Source: Coprinopsis marcescibilis (Eukaryota > Basidiomycota > Agaricomycetes > Agaricales > Psathyrellaceae). From it: a DNA stretch of 64,000 nt. The notes beneath the pieces are model-generated. The model made no database searches. It saw nothing but the letters and a program-made list of their open reading frames with translations, and was not told the DNA's origin. The first letter of the stretch is position 1. Each line of letters opens with the position of its first letter. A program made the translations under genes and the position numbers. The stretch is taken from assembly GCA_004369085.1 (NCBI GenBank), contig ML210252.1:34867-98866 (forward strand), written 5' to 3'. Positions 11,638-25,151 of this stretch are shown piece by piece.

Positions 11638-13956
11638 CTATGATCCCTGTGCGTCACGCTCGCGCTCGTCGACCTCCGGGTCGTTCGCCTCACCCAGAGA
11701 CGGGCCCTTCGCATGCACTTGGACACCAATAGACTCCATGCGTCTCGTTGGAACCTGACCCACAGCAGGTTCGGCGCCTTCAACATCTTGGCCTGCAGAC
11801 GTGACTTGGAGCTCCAGTGGCATAGGCTCGGACAAGAAGAACGCCATCACCGTGTCCCTTTTCAGGGTGCGAAGGGCTTCGAGGAGGACGTTGACGGCGA
11901 ATATGGCCGTGGCGATTATTGCGAATAGCTGGAAGGTAATACAGGGAGGGAGTCAAGGCCGTGTATTTAAACTCGGGGCTGAACACTTGGACTCTGAATA
12001 AAGCTCACCTGACCAAATTGTATTTCGTTGGAGGATGAAGGGCTTGCGGCATGAGTTGCTTGAATCCAAAGCACATGCGGAGTGATGATGAACGCCGAGA
12101 ATCTGAGGATATGGGCGCGCTTCAATACCCCAGTTCTTCAATGACGACGCGGGAAATGTAGTGAGTAGTAAGTTGTAGCTTCGACACGTTCAGAATGTAG
12201 GTAAGAGGGATAACCTACTTGATTGTCTCCCAGGATCTTTTGAAGACGAGCTTGCGAGGCTTGCAGTGCGAATCCCATGTCCAGATTGTTGTCCCGAGCC
12301 ATACGATGATCCAGGAGGCTAAGGGCCCAGTTGATACTGTTGCTTCAATCTCGGTGCCCACGAGCCTCGCGTTGGCCAGGACTTGTAACGACGTCCATGG
12401 GCCAAGTCCAGTAGGTAACCCTGCGAGATATAGAAAGTAGCTAAGGTGCCATTAGAGGTTATGACTTGCATTTAATGGAATAAGGCACAACGAAAGAAAC
12501 ATCTTACTTACAACATTGTATTGAGTATTTTGACTCTGACGTGTGTCGACGACAGATAATGGGTAGTCCACAGGCATACGGCGCCCATTAAATACCCGTG
12601 CACGACCATCGCAGTTGTTACGAATGGCATGAAGTAGGATGAAACGCAAGCGATAGATAGAATAGAGAATGAGGATCTTCAACTGGTTAGCGCCATACGA
12701 TAGCAATGGAATGTGAATTGACCTACATAATGAATCTTGGGCCCATGCCTGGTGTGGAATCCACAGGTTCTCGCCTTTCAGAAAGTCGGCGCCGAAGCAT
12801 CTCGTGTAGGTCTGAGATAATGCCTACTGCCAGGATTATCGCCGATACTTGGTTCGAGCCAATGGGCCAGGTGAGCACGGTCGGAAGTCCTGCAAACTGT
12901 ACGACGGTGATGATACAAATCCGAAACTTTGAGTTCGAGAACTCTGGAATGATACTTTTCAGTATCGACTCCGTCCAGGTTATTATATCGACAACGTCGG
13001 TGGATCCGTTTGTTTCATCGGGGGATGCGTGCACTGTATCATTGACTGTCGGCATTGTTGCTTGAGCGTGAGGAAGACTGTTGACACACCCAGTTAAGTC
13101 TGTCCCACCTACATTAACTACCAGTGTACACTCACTTTCTCCAAGGGAGACGTCTGACGCAAATATTCCTGAACAAGAAGCCCGCTGCAAAGACGAGGAA
13201 GGCTCCAACGGCGAGTTGGGCGGCGATGGGGTATACCCAAACAAGTCTATGCCAGATTTTGGTCCCAAACTGCTGCTCACAGCCTGGCTGACTGAACTTG
13301 AGACGGTCGATATTTCCGAAAAGTACTCCCGCCATAGCGGCTTCGAAAACCAAGCTTCCGAGCGCAATCATAGAGAAAATCCTGATTTGAGTGTTCTGGA
13401 AGGGTGTGAGGTGGGTGGTTTTCTCGGCTTTCTCGCTCAAGCGCATTTGAAACCATTCAGATCCTCTCCATAGGGAGAGTGCTGAGTAGGTCCAGAGGAG
13501 GATAGATGCAGGCGAGGCCACAGCGATGATGACGAAGATAGCGTCCGATCTTGTAAGGTCCCCGCGGGTAACTGAAATGACAGTGGCCAGCAGAAGGGCA
13601 TAGATCATGCCAAAGTGTGCGTAGAACATGGAAACCCGAAGGCGAGGGAGATACAAGAGCACGATACCTACACCGATTCTTGAGATTGAGAGGCTGTTTT
13701 CGAGAAACCATCTGGATGATATTCACGCACAGTAGAGGGTTGAGGTAATGAATACTAATACCATGAGCTTTGTGAATCGAGAAGATACAGAAAGGGGCTC
13801 ACGTGAAAATTGATTTCCCTTCCCAGTTACATCAGGATTAGGACATAGGCCAAAGGGGCAACCAACGTCTGGCGGTCGAACGCAATAAGCTTTCTTGTAC
13901 AATCCTTCATCGGCGAGATAATCGAAGGTGATGTTGAGGTGGTCACTAGAGCTCAT
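11638..13956 (-). CDS. Large multi-pass membrane protein of unknown function
   Basis: Seven exons (13956-13803, 13667-13136, 13077-12727, 12676-12512, 12440-12219, 12135-12009, 11928-11638) give about 613 aa. A short cysteine-bearing N-terminus ends in VGCPFGLCPNPDVTG. About ten hydrophobic helices follow, such as AIFVIIAVASPASILLW, VYPIAAQLAVGAFLVFAAG, YFMPFVTTAMVVHGYLMG and LFAIIATAIFAVNVLLEAL. The acidic C-terminal tail is about 70 residues long. I believe related Agaricomycete hypothetical proteins share the cysteine N-terminus and helix pattern, but no function is known to me. The acceptor of the first intron is uncertain: 13667 keeps frame, but coding-like sequence (RIGVGIVLLYL) extends a few codons upstream in the same frame. 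It faces the chitin synthase gene head to head. Confidence 0.75.
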
Positions 13957-14408
13957 GGCTGAGAGGGTTACGACAAGCCTGTCGGTTAATTTGTGCGCAT
14001 TAAGTACTGCCGGATATAGTTCCGAGGTCTACCTCGGGTCCATTTCAGATACTCGCGAGGCACCCCGTGTGACGAAGGTGTGCAGGCCGGTGTGGAAAAA
14101 CGCACATAGCTCTTAACAGCAGCTGCGAATCGCGGAAGGAGCAAAGTACCCGCTTCTAGCACAGCCCGTCAGCCTGACAATTCAGGGTTTGGCGCCTGTG
14201 GTGTTGCGGAGTACTTGGCATCAGGATTATGTAAAAGGAAACTGTTTGCGGTTGGTCTTTGACCGTCGTTGCGGTGCTTCGCAGTTCCTCGAGGCTGTCC
14301 ACGTCCAACGCCCATTACAGCCAACCGCGATACCGCAGTAGCTGTGACGGTTACTTTCTTTCTTTTCTTCCTCGCATTCTCTTCTTGTAACCTAGATTGC
14401 GATTGAAG
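13957..14408. promoter_or_regulatory. Divergent promoter region (membrane protein / chitin synthase)
   Basis: 452 bp separates two start codons on opposite strands. No specific site is claimed. Confidence 0.5.
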
Positions 14409-17400
14409 ATGTCCAGATATCCACAAGAGGTGCGTTAGTGCAATCATTATTAGCTGCCACACGCTGACCGGTTGCATGTACAGGCTGATGAGGCTCAACG
14501 ACGCCATTACGGGGACAGCTACAGTCCAGGAGATATATACGGTGGTCCAGGCGGGAACTACCCGCCTCAGTCCAACCTCTACGACCCTTATGAACCACCT
14601 CAACAACAACCAAATCCATACGATTACAACGATCCATTCAACCAACAACAGCCTGGCCAGCAGCAACATCCCAACCCTTTCAACAACCACCCGGCCTCGC
14701 CGCCCCCGCCTCCGCATGGCTATGGCACGGGCCCCCCACCACCGTTGTCACCTCCGCCCTTGTCACCGACATACATGTCGCCGGGCCAACTCCCGCCGCC
14801 AAGCCTCATAGCGCCGCCTCCTCCGCCACCGCTTCTCGGGCCGCAAGTCCACTATCAATTCGCACCCCCACAGCCGCCCAGCACGCCCTTCTCACAGGGA
14901 TACGGGCGCACACCCTATGACACAGAGGATGACCCAATGGGCTTCGATGCTGGTGATATGCCGCTCCTGCGCAGGGATGGCAGCACAACAGGGAGTCTCC
15001 TTGGAGTGGGTGGCGCGTACGGCGGTGAATCCGACAGGGCGTCAAGTGTGGCCCCGGACGAGAACAACATTCGCTACGGCCGGATTCCGCAACGGGTGCC
15101 GCGACGCTACAAGACCGTGAAGAAAGTAGAGTGAGTGGTTGTTCTGCACCGCGTTTCGCATTGGCGCAGATTTACTGACGCGTTTGGATCAGACTCTTTC
15201 ATGGAAACTTTGTCCTGGACAATGCTGTCCCTCCAAAGCTGCTTGAGATGTGTCCGAATAGGAACGACCGCGAGTTCACGCATATGCGGTATAGTGCGGC
15301 CACCTCCGACCCCAACGACTTCAAGGACGCTGGCTTTACCCTCCGACAGGTGCATTACGACCCTCCGCGCAAAACTGAACTGTTCATCGTCATGACCATG
15401 TACAACGAGGACGAGGAGCTTTTCTGTCGCACGATGCATGGTGTGATCAAGAATATTGCGCATTTGTGTAAACGAGATCGCAGCAAGACTTGGGGCAAGG
15501 ATGGGTGGAAAAAGGTCGTGGTGTGTATTGTCAGCGATGGGCGTGCCAAGATTAACTCGCGGACGTTGAGTGTGATTGCGGCGATGGGGGCGTATCAGGA
15601 GGGTATCGCCAAGACAAAGGTCGGCACGAAGGATGTGACGGCGCATATCTACGAGTATACGACGCAGAGTGAGTTTTTTTCATAATGTGGTTGCTGGACA
15701 TGTGTTTACCTGTTTCGCAGTCTCTGTTACGCCTTCCCTCAAAATCGAGGGCGCAGAAAAGGGCACAGTGCCTGTTCAGATCATATTTTGCCTCAAGGAG
15801 AAGAACCAGAAGAAGATCAACAGTCATAGATGGTTCTTTAATGCCTTTGGACCAATTCTGGAACCGAACGTGTGTGTGTTGTTGGATGTGGGGACTATGC
15901 CTGTGAGTGTCGGCTATTTTTTATCCGTTTCTCTTGGAAGGCTGGGATTGTTGCTGGGGTTAGGAGGGGGATGCTATGATTCCCTCACACACTACCCCCT
16001 CTGTTTGTTGTCAATGCTTTGCAAAGATGGCAACATCGTTCCTCGTCTATGAACTCGATGATTAACGCGGTTCTGCCTCCTTTTAGGGCCCAACAAGTAT
16101 CTATCACTTGTGGAAAGCATTCGACATCAACTCGAACGTCGGTGGTGCCTGTGGCGAGATCGTCGCGCTCAAGGGCAAGTATGGGGTTAACCTCATCAAC
16201 CCTCTAGGTGAGTCCCTACGCCCCCTCCCTTCCCCTGCATTCTCACATCCCCTTCAGTTGCAGCGCAGAACTTTGAATATAAAATGAGCAACATCCTCGA
16301 CAAACCGTTGGAGAGTGTGTTTGGGTACATCACTGTCCTGCCTGGTGCTTTCTCTGCGTACCGCTATATTGCGTTGCAGAATGACCCGCAGGGAGAAGGG
16401 CCGCTGCAGAAGTATTTCCTTGGAGAGACGATGCATGGAGCGGGCGCGGATATCTTTACGGCGAATATGTACTTGGCTGAGGATCGGGTGCGTGGTATGG
16501 GGTTCGAGAAGGCGTACTGAGTGCTGATGTTTATCGGTGATGTAGATTCTCTGCTGGGAGCTTGTGTCGAAGAGGGGAGGCGCGTGGACCTTGCATTATG
16601 TCAAGTCTGCTTATGCTGTTACCGATGTACCTGATCAAGTGGGTGTCCATTGCTTTTGCTTTCATTTGTTCTATGCGACGTTGAACACTAACGTCTCCTC
16701 GATTGCGCTAGGTCCCCGAACTCATCTCCCAGCGTCGTCGCTGGCTCAATGGAAGTTTCTTCGCCGCGGTACACAGTGTGGTCCACTTCCACTATCTGTA
16801 CCGGAGCAGCCACAGTTTCCTGCGCAAGGCGTGGATCCACGTGGAGATGTTTTACCAGATGTTCAACCTGATCTTTGCGTGGTTCTCATTGGTGAGTACA
16901 AGATCGCCAACTGCCTCGCCGTTTTTTTCGTAGCGCTGATGCTTTGTATAGGCCAACTATTACATTGCGTTCGCCATCCTGTCCATCGCTTTGGAAGCGG
17001 AGGAGTTTGGGCTGAAGGGGATCAACATCTTTAACCGGATCATCAACTACTTTTATTTGGGCCTGTTGCTGCTGTGCTTTATTTTGAGTCTGGGGAATAG
17101 GCCGCAGGGCAGCAAGTGGGGGTATACGTTGGCGATGATTGGGTTTGCGTTGATTACTGTTTATATGACGGTGAGTTTATGGTTATGGTTATATGGCTTT
17201 TGTGCCTTTCGGGGGGTGGTGGTACCTTATCATGATCGACAACTGACGGGGGTTTTGGATTATAGTTCTCGGCGTTCTTTTTGGCGGTCAAGGGTATCCA
17301 GGCCATCGAGCGCGAAACGACGGGCGGGTTGAATTTTGGGACATTCTTCCAGAACAGCATTTTCAGGAACATCGTGGTGTCGTTGCTTGCGACGCTTGGA

Positions 17401-18361
17401 CTGTATCTGCTTGCCAGTTTGATTTTCGTGAGTGGGCTGTCCGTTTATGCTTGAGCTTATACTTATGCTTATCCTTATGCGTGTGTGTCGGTGGTGGTGA
17501 TGATAGTTTGAACCATGGCATATGATCACCTCGTTTTTCCAGTACCTCTTGATGGCGCCCTCGTATATCTCGGTGCTGAACGTATATGCTGTACGTCCCT
17601 GCGCTTTCCTCGTTCATCGTTCGTCGTCGTTTTGGGTTTGTGTGCTGATGGTGTTTGTGTAGTTTGCGAATGTGCATGATGTGTCGTGGGGGACCAAGGG
17701 AGATAATACGCCTGCGGCTAGTCTTGGTGCTGTGAAGAGTTCTGCGAATAAGAATGAGGTGGAGGTTGAGGTGCCGACGAGTGAAAAGGGTGGGTTTTGT
17801 TTTTGTTCTGTTGGTGTTGCGTTGCGTTGCGTTGGAAGGGCGCGCCTTGATTGAGTGAGCGAGGTACTGATGGTGTTTTGTTGGGTGTTTTAGATATCAA
17901 TGCGCTGTATGAGGATGCGATCCATGTGCTGAACACGAAGCCGCCCAAGGCTGAGCAAAAGGTGGATGAGAATACGAGGCAGGAGGATTATTATCGATCG
18001 TTTAGGACCAAGTGAGTTGTGTAGCCGGGTGTGGATGATGATTACGATCATGACGCTGATGTGCTTTCCCCCTTTTTTTCTTTTTCTTTTTTTTAAAAAG
18101 CGTGTTACTGGCGTGGACGATGTCGAATGGTCTGTTGGCTGCGCTCATCACTTCTACGAGCACGGGCGATGCGAACCAGGTCGTGCAGGGCTACATGTCG
18201 TTTTTGCTGTTCTCCGTTGCTGGGCTTGCTTGTGAGTGTTTTTGGTTTTGCTGTGTGTGGTGGTTGTGAGTGCTGAATGCTGTTTTGCTTTTGCTTTTGT
18301 AGTTGTCCGGTTTGTGGGTTCGACGGCGTATATGATTATCCGGTTGTTTGCTGGAGAGTAG
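14409..18361 (+). CDS. Chitin synthase (GT2 family, division 1 type)
   Basis: Fifteen exons join in phase (first 14409-14429, second 14484-15130, third 15193-15668, last 18303-18361) to give 937 aa. Residues 8 to about 215 are a Pro/Gln/Tyr-rich, probably disordered N-terminus. The catalytic region starts near 225 and shows [20 protein letters not shown], the LPGA motif near 510-513, AEDR at the end of exon 6, and QRRRW at 597-601, the signature for processive GlcNAc polymerisation. Several membrane helices follow, forming the chitin-export path. The product is a plasma-membrane enzyme making chitin from UDP-GlcNAc for the cell wall. The start MSRYPQE in a 21-nt first exon was chosen because it splices in frame onto [10 protein letters not shown]. 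Intron 4 (184 nt) is longer than its neighbours. All landmarks are present. Confidence 0.94.
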
Positions 18362-21080
18362 ATGATGTGTGGAGAGGAGGGGAGGATTGTGGAATGTAGT
18401 ACGAGGAGGCGGGAGGAAGAATGGATGGAGCAAGCGAAGAAGTGAATAAATGAACATCGGACGCGGTTTATCATGGACTACACGTACTCTTTCTTTCTTC
18501 TTTCCGCTTTCTGCTTTTGATTTCTGATTTATATCCTACGATTATGTTTATTATGTCCCTTTGCACCACGACTTGTTCACGACCTTATTTCTTTCACTGT
18601 TCTGTTCTTGTGTCTTGTGTCGTAGTTTGTAGTACATGTAATGAACGCTGATTGACTTTAGAGTAGGGGTTCAGCTTTTTGAGCGCGGGCTTGGATGCGC
18701 CACAAGTTGCCCGCCGAGGATTTTGGCCTTGACACGCTGTGTAGGCTTCGACGCGCCATGCCATGTGATGAGAACCGCTGGTCAGGCTAAAAACGTACAG
18801 TCTTGGCGGCACCGACTAAGGACTTTCCTGGTTCTTTTCTCTCCTCTCCAAGTTCTCTTCTCTTCCGCTCTGTCTGAACGGGTCCTCTTTGTATCGTATC
18901 ATCGTGGAGCGTCCTTCCAGGAAATGGACTGGAGCCAAGGCAACGTCGCACTCAATTTACGGGTTCAGAGTGGCACCGTAGCAAGGCAATCATCAAGCCT
19001 GTCTGGAGAATGATATTGCTCTGGAGTCGAAACCTGGATACTGTCTTTGAAATGAAATCTTATCACAGATGTGTACCGCACCTATCTGTCTAGTATCATC
19101 ACTATCTGTCTGTCTTTCTGCCCCCTCATCCTCGCCGATCTCCTCGGAAATACCCTCACAGTGACTAGTAGTCGCGGCGACGACGTACCGCTGTACTTAC
19201 TGCCTCCGCGCAGTGAGCACGTATGCATGCGACGCAGACGCAGCCTGCGTCCGTGTTCCTCCCTCCCTCTCCCTCTCTCGGAGCTCAACCCCCGCCGATC
19301 CTGAAATTAGCCCAGCCTAGAGGAAGACCGTTCAGTGACTGCCGACCGTCGCACAATCAGCAAAGCTGACTCCCCTTCTCCCGACTTGTCAGCTCCAACT
19401 TGGAAGGACTCGAGTAAGTCTTGCAAAGTCATATAAAGAGCTGCTGCTTCTGCGTATGTGTATATGTATAGGTTGGAAAGGTGCTTCCAGTGCTCAGCTT
19501 GAACTTTACTCTGCCAACGACGGTCAAGGGAAGGTACATAGGAGCCTTTCACTTGCCGCTGTCACTTTGCACTCTGCACCGCAACTGCTAGTCTCCAACA
19601 TCCTCCCAAAATCCACTAGGCAGACGTTCGATAGCAGGCATCAACCGATCGACCACACTCTGTGGGAAATACCGCCGCCTCGTTCATTGATCAACAAAGG
19701 CCGTTCGGAGACGGGGGGACTCGACTCGACCCCGAGTGTCCAAGGCTCCCCAACGCAATACCGCCAACCGCTCCAGACACACGCACACGCACGTTTCCAT
19801 GCGTCTCTGGAGCTGAAGCTGAAGCTGAGTTGAACTTGCCCAAACACTTGGAACGAGCAAAAAACCACCAATCTTGACATCTCACCCTCCCACGCCTTCC
19901 TCAGCACGTCCCGTCTACCTAACCAAGTCCTCAACGTGGCATTATCTCTGCAGCTCGGTTGCTCAGTTGCCGGTTCCACCTCGAAGCTCAAGAGCTCGCA
20001 TCCTGCGCCGTCCGTCCAACCACCCTCGGCGGCAAGTGTCGTCTGAAATAAGCTCCCCCTGGTTTCTGGAAAAGGGTCCTCGGGGCGAAAATCATCGCGT
20101 AAGGGCTCCACTGCCACTTTAGCACCCCACTCTGTCTAGCATAGGCACTGATAAGCCGTACAGACAAGGCCCACGCCTGCTTTGCAACATCCGACTCGGG
20201 CGATCACCACCGATCACCAACGCATCCTAAGAATAAAAGAGTATTAGCAATACTGCAAACAGGGCAACGTTACTTGCTCCACGCTTCCGGTATACCGGGT
20301 TAGCTTCAGCTTCAAGCGTGCTAAAGAACGGGGAGAGGTAAATTCACTCTCGTCGAGAACAACGTTGTAGTCCAAGCCCCATCGTGAGTACCCACTTGCT
20401 ACCCTTTATTCAGACCGTTAATCGAAGCTGTAGCAGCCAGTGAAAATACGTCGTGACGACTCCCGTTAGGGTTACGTACTGCCCTATAAGGGAAGCACCC
20501 AACACGTCCAGTCTTTTGTAACTTGTAGGCCTCTTGACTCTGTTTGACGGGCCCGAGGACGCCGCCTTCAAGATAACACCCTGAAATCGCATCTATTGTA
20601 CGCCGCCACACACATTCTCATATCAGATTTACCTGATCTGAACAGCGTCCTCGTCTAGTAGGAGGTGGCACACATCCCGTGTAGAAACGACCCGCCGATA
20701 TCGCGCATAGTTACTAAAACCTCCCCTCCGCAGTCTCGCAGAAGATAAGCGTGCCGAAGCGTTGTGTGTATCTGGGGTACGTACCCCTGTCTTGACGCCC
20801 TCTCCAGCCTTGGAATCGTTCGCGTTAGTTTCGTTATCCTAACGGTCACTGGCGTCCGTCACCTTCTGACGGCCGTTCGGCGTAGAACAGTCGAGCCTTG
20901 CGGCTGCTAGTGCCATAACGCATGATATAAGAACTGACAAACCTACAGGTCCTTCTGTACTTCTTTCGCATAAGGCTTAGTGGGCAGTACCTTTAAAGTT
21001 TGAAGACGAAGATCACGCTGTCTGAACCGATCATCAATCCTCCCGTGCCTTCAACTACCAAACCAGCGACGAGAACGACG
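18362..21080. other. Intergenic, 2.7 kb, no gene recognised
   Basis: Open frames exist on both strands (for example 19641-20117 minus, 158 codons) but none has a domain, signal peptide or convincing splice pattern. A TATAAA-like element sits near 19433 on the plus strand without a recognisable gene downstream. Confidence 0.4.
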
Positions 21081-24000
21081 ATGAAGTCTGAGGCTATAGG
21101 CGTAATCGGAGCAGGTCCAGCGGGCCTTATCCAAGCACACACGTTCCTCCAGGACGGCTTTACGAATGTGCATATCATCACCAAGGACGTCTCCGTTGGC
21201 GGGGTCTGGGCAAAGGAGAGGGTGTACCCTAGCATGCGGATTAACAAGTGAGCCGGTCTCGACTTCTCGTCTTGCACACGATCTTTACCCTCCTTCAGCG
21301 TCCACGGCCAGTTTCTCTTCTCATCGCTCCCCATGCCCCCGCCCAAGGACGCCGACCACACTGGCGGGCGCCTGACGGGCTACGACATGAACGTGTATTT
21401 TGAGTCTTTCTTCGACAAGTTCTTGAAGGATAACAAGCATGTGACTACGTGGTTTAAAACAAGGGTCGAGACGATCGGCAGGGGGAAAGGTGGCTCAGGA
21501 TGGGATGTAGAAGTGGAAGTGGAAGTGGAAGACGGTAGGAAGTGCGAAAGGAAGGTGCTGCATTTTCCAAGGATCGTTCTGTGCACCGGGGTATGTTATC
21601 GTTATCGCTGCCTCAACGGTTCTCACTGCGTTTAATCTGACACCACCACTTTATTTAGGGCTGCAGCACACCCAAAGTACCGCCCATGCTCTCAGAGAAT
21701 GCAGCGCGGAAGCTCGGGTTCACTGGGCCAGTTGTGCATTCGAGTGAGTCGTGGAGTGAGCTGGATAGGCTCTTGAAAGCTGCTGGTGGATGTAGAGATA
21801 CCCGGGTCGTAGCTGAGGACGACAAAGCGGACTTGATATCGAAGAATCGGCATCCGGTGTTGATCATTGGCGGGGGAAAGTCTGCCCAAGAGTATGTCTG
21901 GACATCCACTATCTTATTCCAAGTTCGGCTTTTGGGGGTTACTCACCATTCCGTTCAACCTTTTTTTTTTACTAGTATTGCAGCACACCTGTCAAACCAG
22001 AACGTCAACGTCATCCTTGTGTATCGCAAAGCGGATATGTTTTTGGCTGCGAAGAAGCCTGTGTCGCGTAGGATAAGGCAGAGTCGGTGAGTGGACATCC
22101 TTCTTCTCGATAAACATCTCTTTCGAACTTTGCTTTCTCACTTCGCATGTGTTTGGAGCGATCAAAGAAAGTCCTTGCGGGTGCTCGGATACACAACCAC
22201 CATCAGCATGACGCCTGGCCTAATGCCTGGTTGTCAGTTGTCCGAATTTTGAATTTGGCTTTGGCTTTTGATCACCCGATCAGCTTGAAACTCCCAAGGC
22301 AACTATGTTGATGGACCGGGTTAGACGCTCTGTGTCGTGGGCGTACCTGGGTCCTCTTCTTTTGTGCTCAACTTCAACCCACGATCTCCTCTTTCTATCG
22401 GTCTATCATTTGTTCATCAAAAGTTCACTATCACTTGTGACTTGCCCGCTTCTTTCGATAGTACCACCACTCTTTTGACATGCATATTCTTCTTCAGTCA
22501 AACTTTTCTTAACAGTTGACTCGTTTCTTGCTTCCTTCCTCGTGGTACACAATCTGCTCTGCGAGATTCGTGTGCTTGGAATGTGTTGCCCATTGATCCA
22601 ACGAGTATGAACGGGCTTTTACTGATGTACTATTTTCCCTAACAGACTCTTGAGCGTGCTTTCGCCGAGTATAGAGCTGAGAAGCCGAACCGAGTGAGTG
22701 GACCATCTTCTTCGCTTTTCTTTTTTCCTTCTTTCTTTCCTTACTAGTCTCTTCCTCTCGTTCTCGCCTTTCTCTTCATATGGTCTTGGATTGCATTAGC
22801 TCTTTTCTCCATGAGCGATTTATCAAGGCTAAACCTGAGACGCCGAGCTGTCAACGCTGTCCTTAAATCCCACGTCTTAATTGCGCGATGCGGCCTTTTT
22901 GTGGCGTGCTTTTTCCTTGACGTTCAATCTATCTGTGCGTTTTTTGGGGAGATCGGGAGCAGTTCTGGGGATTATCTCTGTGTAAATCCGAGGGTGCCAT
23001 GTTTCGTCAAACGCCGGATTCAGCGAACTCTGAGAGAGATTTAGGTCGTTGATCACTCGGGGATTGCTCAGATCTATTCTTTTTGGTTCAGATTTTTACG
23101 ATCCATCACCTTAGTTCAGTGTGTTGCCTGATGCTGACATGTATTGGTCGTAGACGCTTCCTGCACAACTCTTGGCTAGGAGGGAAAATCACAAGAGCGT
23201 TCTGGGAGCGCATGGCTGCTACTTCCGTACGTCCCATTAATACTAAATTCGACCTCCGTTCGATGATTTATTCTCTGTATCATAAAGTTCCAAGTCTACG
23301 ACACGCCAGAAGACTCGCCTCTCCGCCTTTCCCACAACATATTCTGGGGGAACCGGACGGGAGATGAAGGTGTCTTGCGGGAGGATACTTACCAGGCCCA
23401 TGTTAATCGTGGAACTATTCTGAAGGTTATCGCGCCTGCTTACGTTGAGGGGTACGAGCTCCCACCCAGTGAAGGTGTAGAAGCCCCAAGCTCCAGTGCT
23501 TCCAGTTCTAGCTCGAAGACAGAGTTGGATCCACACGAGGATGTAGAAGGCAAAGGAAAGGTTTTGCATGTGCGACTGAGTACTGGCGAACTGGTGCGCG
23601 TGTCGGGCGTTGTACTCGCGACTGGGTACAAGAGCTCGTGGGATGGGATTATCGACGGTACGCGTTCATCGAGCCATACTAGAATGTAACGGCCTGCTGA
23701 CGAGGTAACCATTGGAAGCAGATGCGCTTCAAGAGGAAATTGGCCTCACGCGTACTCTAACCCGAGAGGGAGAGGGCGATTTGGAGGTGTATGGAAATAA
23801 AGTGTGGGGGTACGCTTCGCTGTCGAACCCCCCTGTGGTTGACAAGGGCTCATCTGAATCAGGTTTGTCTTCAGCTTTTAGTTCATGCCTCCCGATGCGG
23901 CATTGATCGTCGAACTTAGTGGGGAATGTGAAGGCGCCTGGGCTGTACAAAGGCATAGTCCCTGCGAAGAGCCTGTTTAGACGCGATATCGCAGTCAACG

Positions 24001-24525
24001 GAGCCATCGTAAGTCGTTTCCAAGCCCTCGAATACGGGACTCCATCGTTAATCACGCTTGCTGTTAGATTACAGCCAATGCTGGGTACACATTCGAGCTA
24101 TGCTCCCACTGGATCTCGTCTTTCTTCCTCGAAGAACCTATGAGACTGCCGGAAACGCTTCAAGGTGCGACTGAGCAGACGAAACGCAACCTTGCGTGGA
24201 TGAAGAAACGGTTCCCCGAGGCAAAGAGTTGGATGAATGCAAGTTACTCGGCGGGGTCGCCGCATTTCGCGTAAGTTCTTGCTTAAACGTCGTTTCCCTT
24301 ATATCTGTTTCCAGAGTCCTGAGGGGAACTTACTGACGTGTGCCTGGTGTTGTAAATAGGTGGCCGCAAGCGATGGACGACCTGCTTGAAGATATGTATC
24401 TGCCTAGTGTGAGGAGTGGGGGGAGCTGGTTGACGTGGCTCGTTAGCCCGATTTCAATCGATGAGCTTGCCCCGCTGGGGGAGGAGAGGAAGGCCAAATG
24501 TCTAACTGCTGGTGGTGGGAATTAG
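21081..24525 (+). CDS. Flavin-dependent monooxygenase (FMO family)
   Basis: Eleven exons (21081-21247, 21299-21590, 21659-21891, 21976-22086, 22646-22693, 23154-23226, 23288-23657, 23722-23862, 23920-24008, 24068-24270, 24360-24525) give 630 aa. The FAD dinucleotide motif GAGPAG is at 10-15, the FMO identifying sequence FTGPVVHSSESW at 174-185, the NADPH motif GGGKSAQD at 224-231, and ATGY at 419-422. All four mark the class B flavin monooxygenases that insert oxygen at N, S or carbonyl carbons with FAD and NADPH. The substrate is unknown. Introns 4 (559 nt) and 5 (460 nt) are about ten times the local norm and flank a 48-nt exon. It sits next to the reductase copies 2 and 3 on the same strand, which suggests but does not prove a shared pathway. 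Confidence 0.9.
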
Positions 24526-25151
24526 TGAATATGATTGCTAGACCAAACCATTTCTCTTGTCCGACAAAGTCCAGCCTGGCAGATGATACTTAATATACTC
24601 TGAGTATCCAGGTAATCGCGCTACGCTGGTCATCTCAAATGGGTCAGCATCGTCCAAGTAAATCAATTTGGTTCAGATGGATAACTCATGTCCGTCCTTA
24701 CATCCTCGGGCGTCCGAGGTACAAGTAAAAGCAGAGAGCAGCTTCGTCAGCATGGGAGACTTTTCATTCTCAAAGTGCTGATCATTCGAGTCAGTAGAGC
24801 AAAAGCCGTAATCGTTGGACAAAGATGTCCGATCAAGCGCTCAAGGTTGGTTGTGAACATGACGGTACTTCGACCATATGACCTTTCGCCACCGTAAACA
24901 TACTCACTTCTATCTCTGGTATATGAAGACTCTGTGATATTTACCCAAGCAAATATACATCAAAGTACCAGATACACCGATTGACATCGCATTTGAACAG
25001 TCAGCCTTGAGATGCACCGCAAAGATCCATGCCCAGTTCGAGCAACAGAAGGATGGGTCCAAATGTATAAATTGGGAACCAGGAAGTGGCGACCCAACAA
25101 TAAAGTACACCCACTCTCATAAACCTCAACGAACACCTCAACCGGATAGCT
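24526..25151. promoter_or_regulatory. Intergenic upstream of the reductase pseudogene
   Basis: 626 bp spans the 3' UTR of the monooxygenase and the upstream region of reductase copy 2. TATAAAT at 25066-25072 lies 80 bp before the old start codon. Confidence 0.5.

Noticed and set aside
14169..14717. 182-codon minus-strand frame
   Set aside because: It is antisense to the Pro/Gln-rich N-terminus of chitin synthase and to the promoter; composition artefact.
15107..15646. 179-codon antisense frame inside chitin synthase
   Set aside because: It lies opposite well conserved catalytic codons and has no features of its own.
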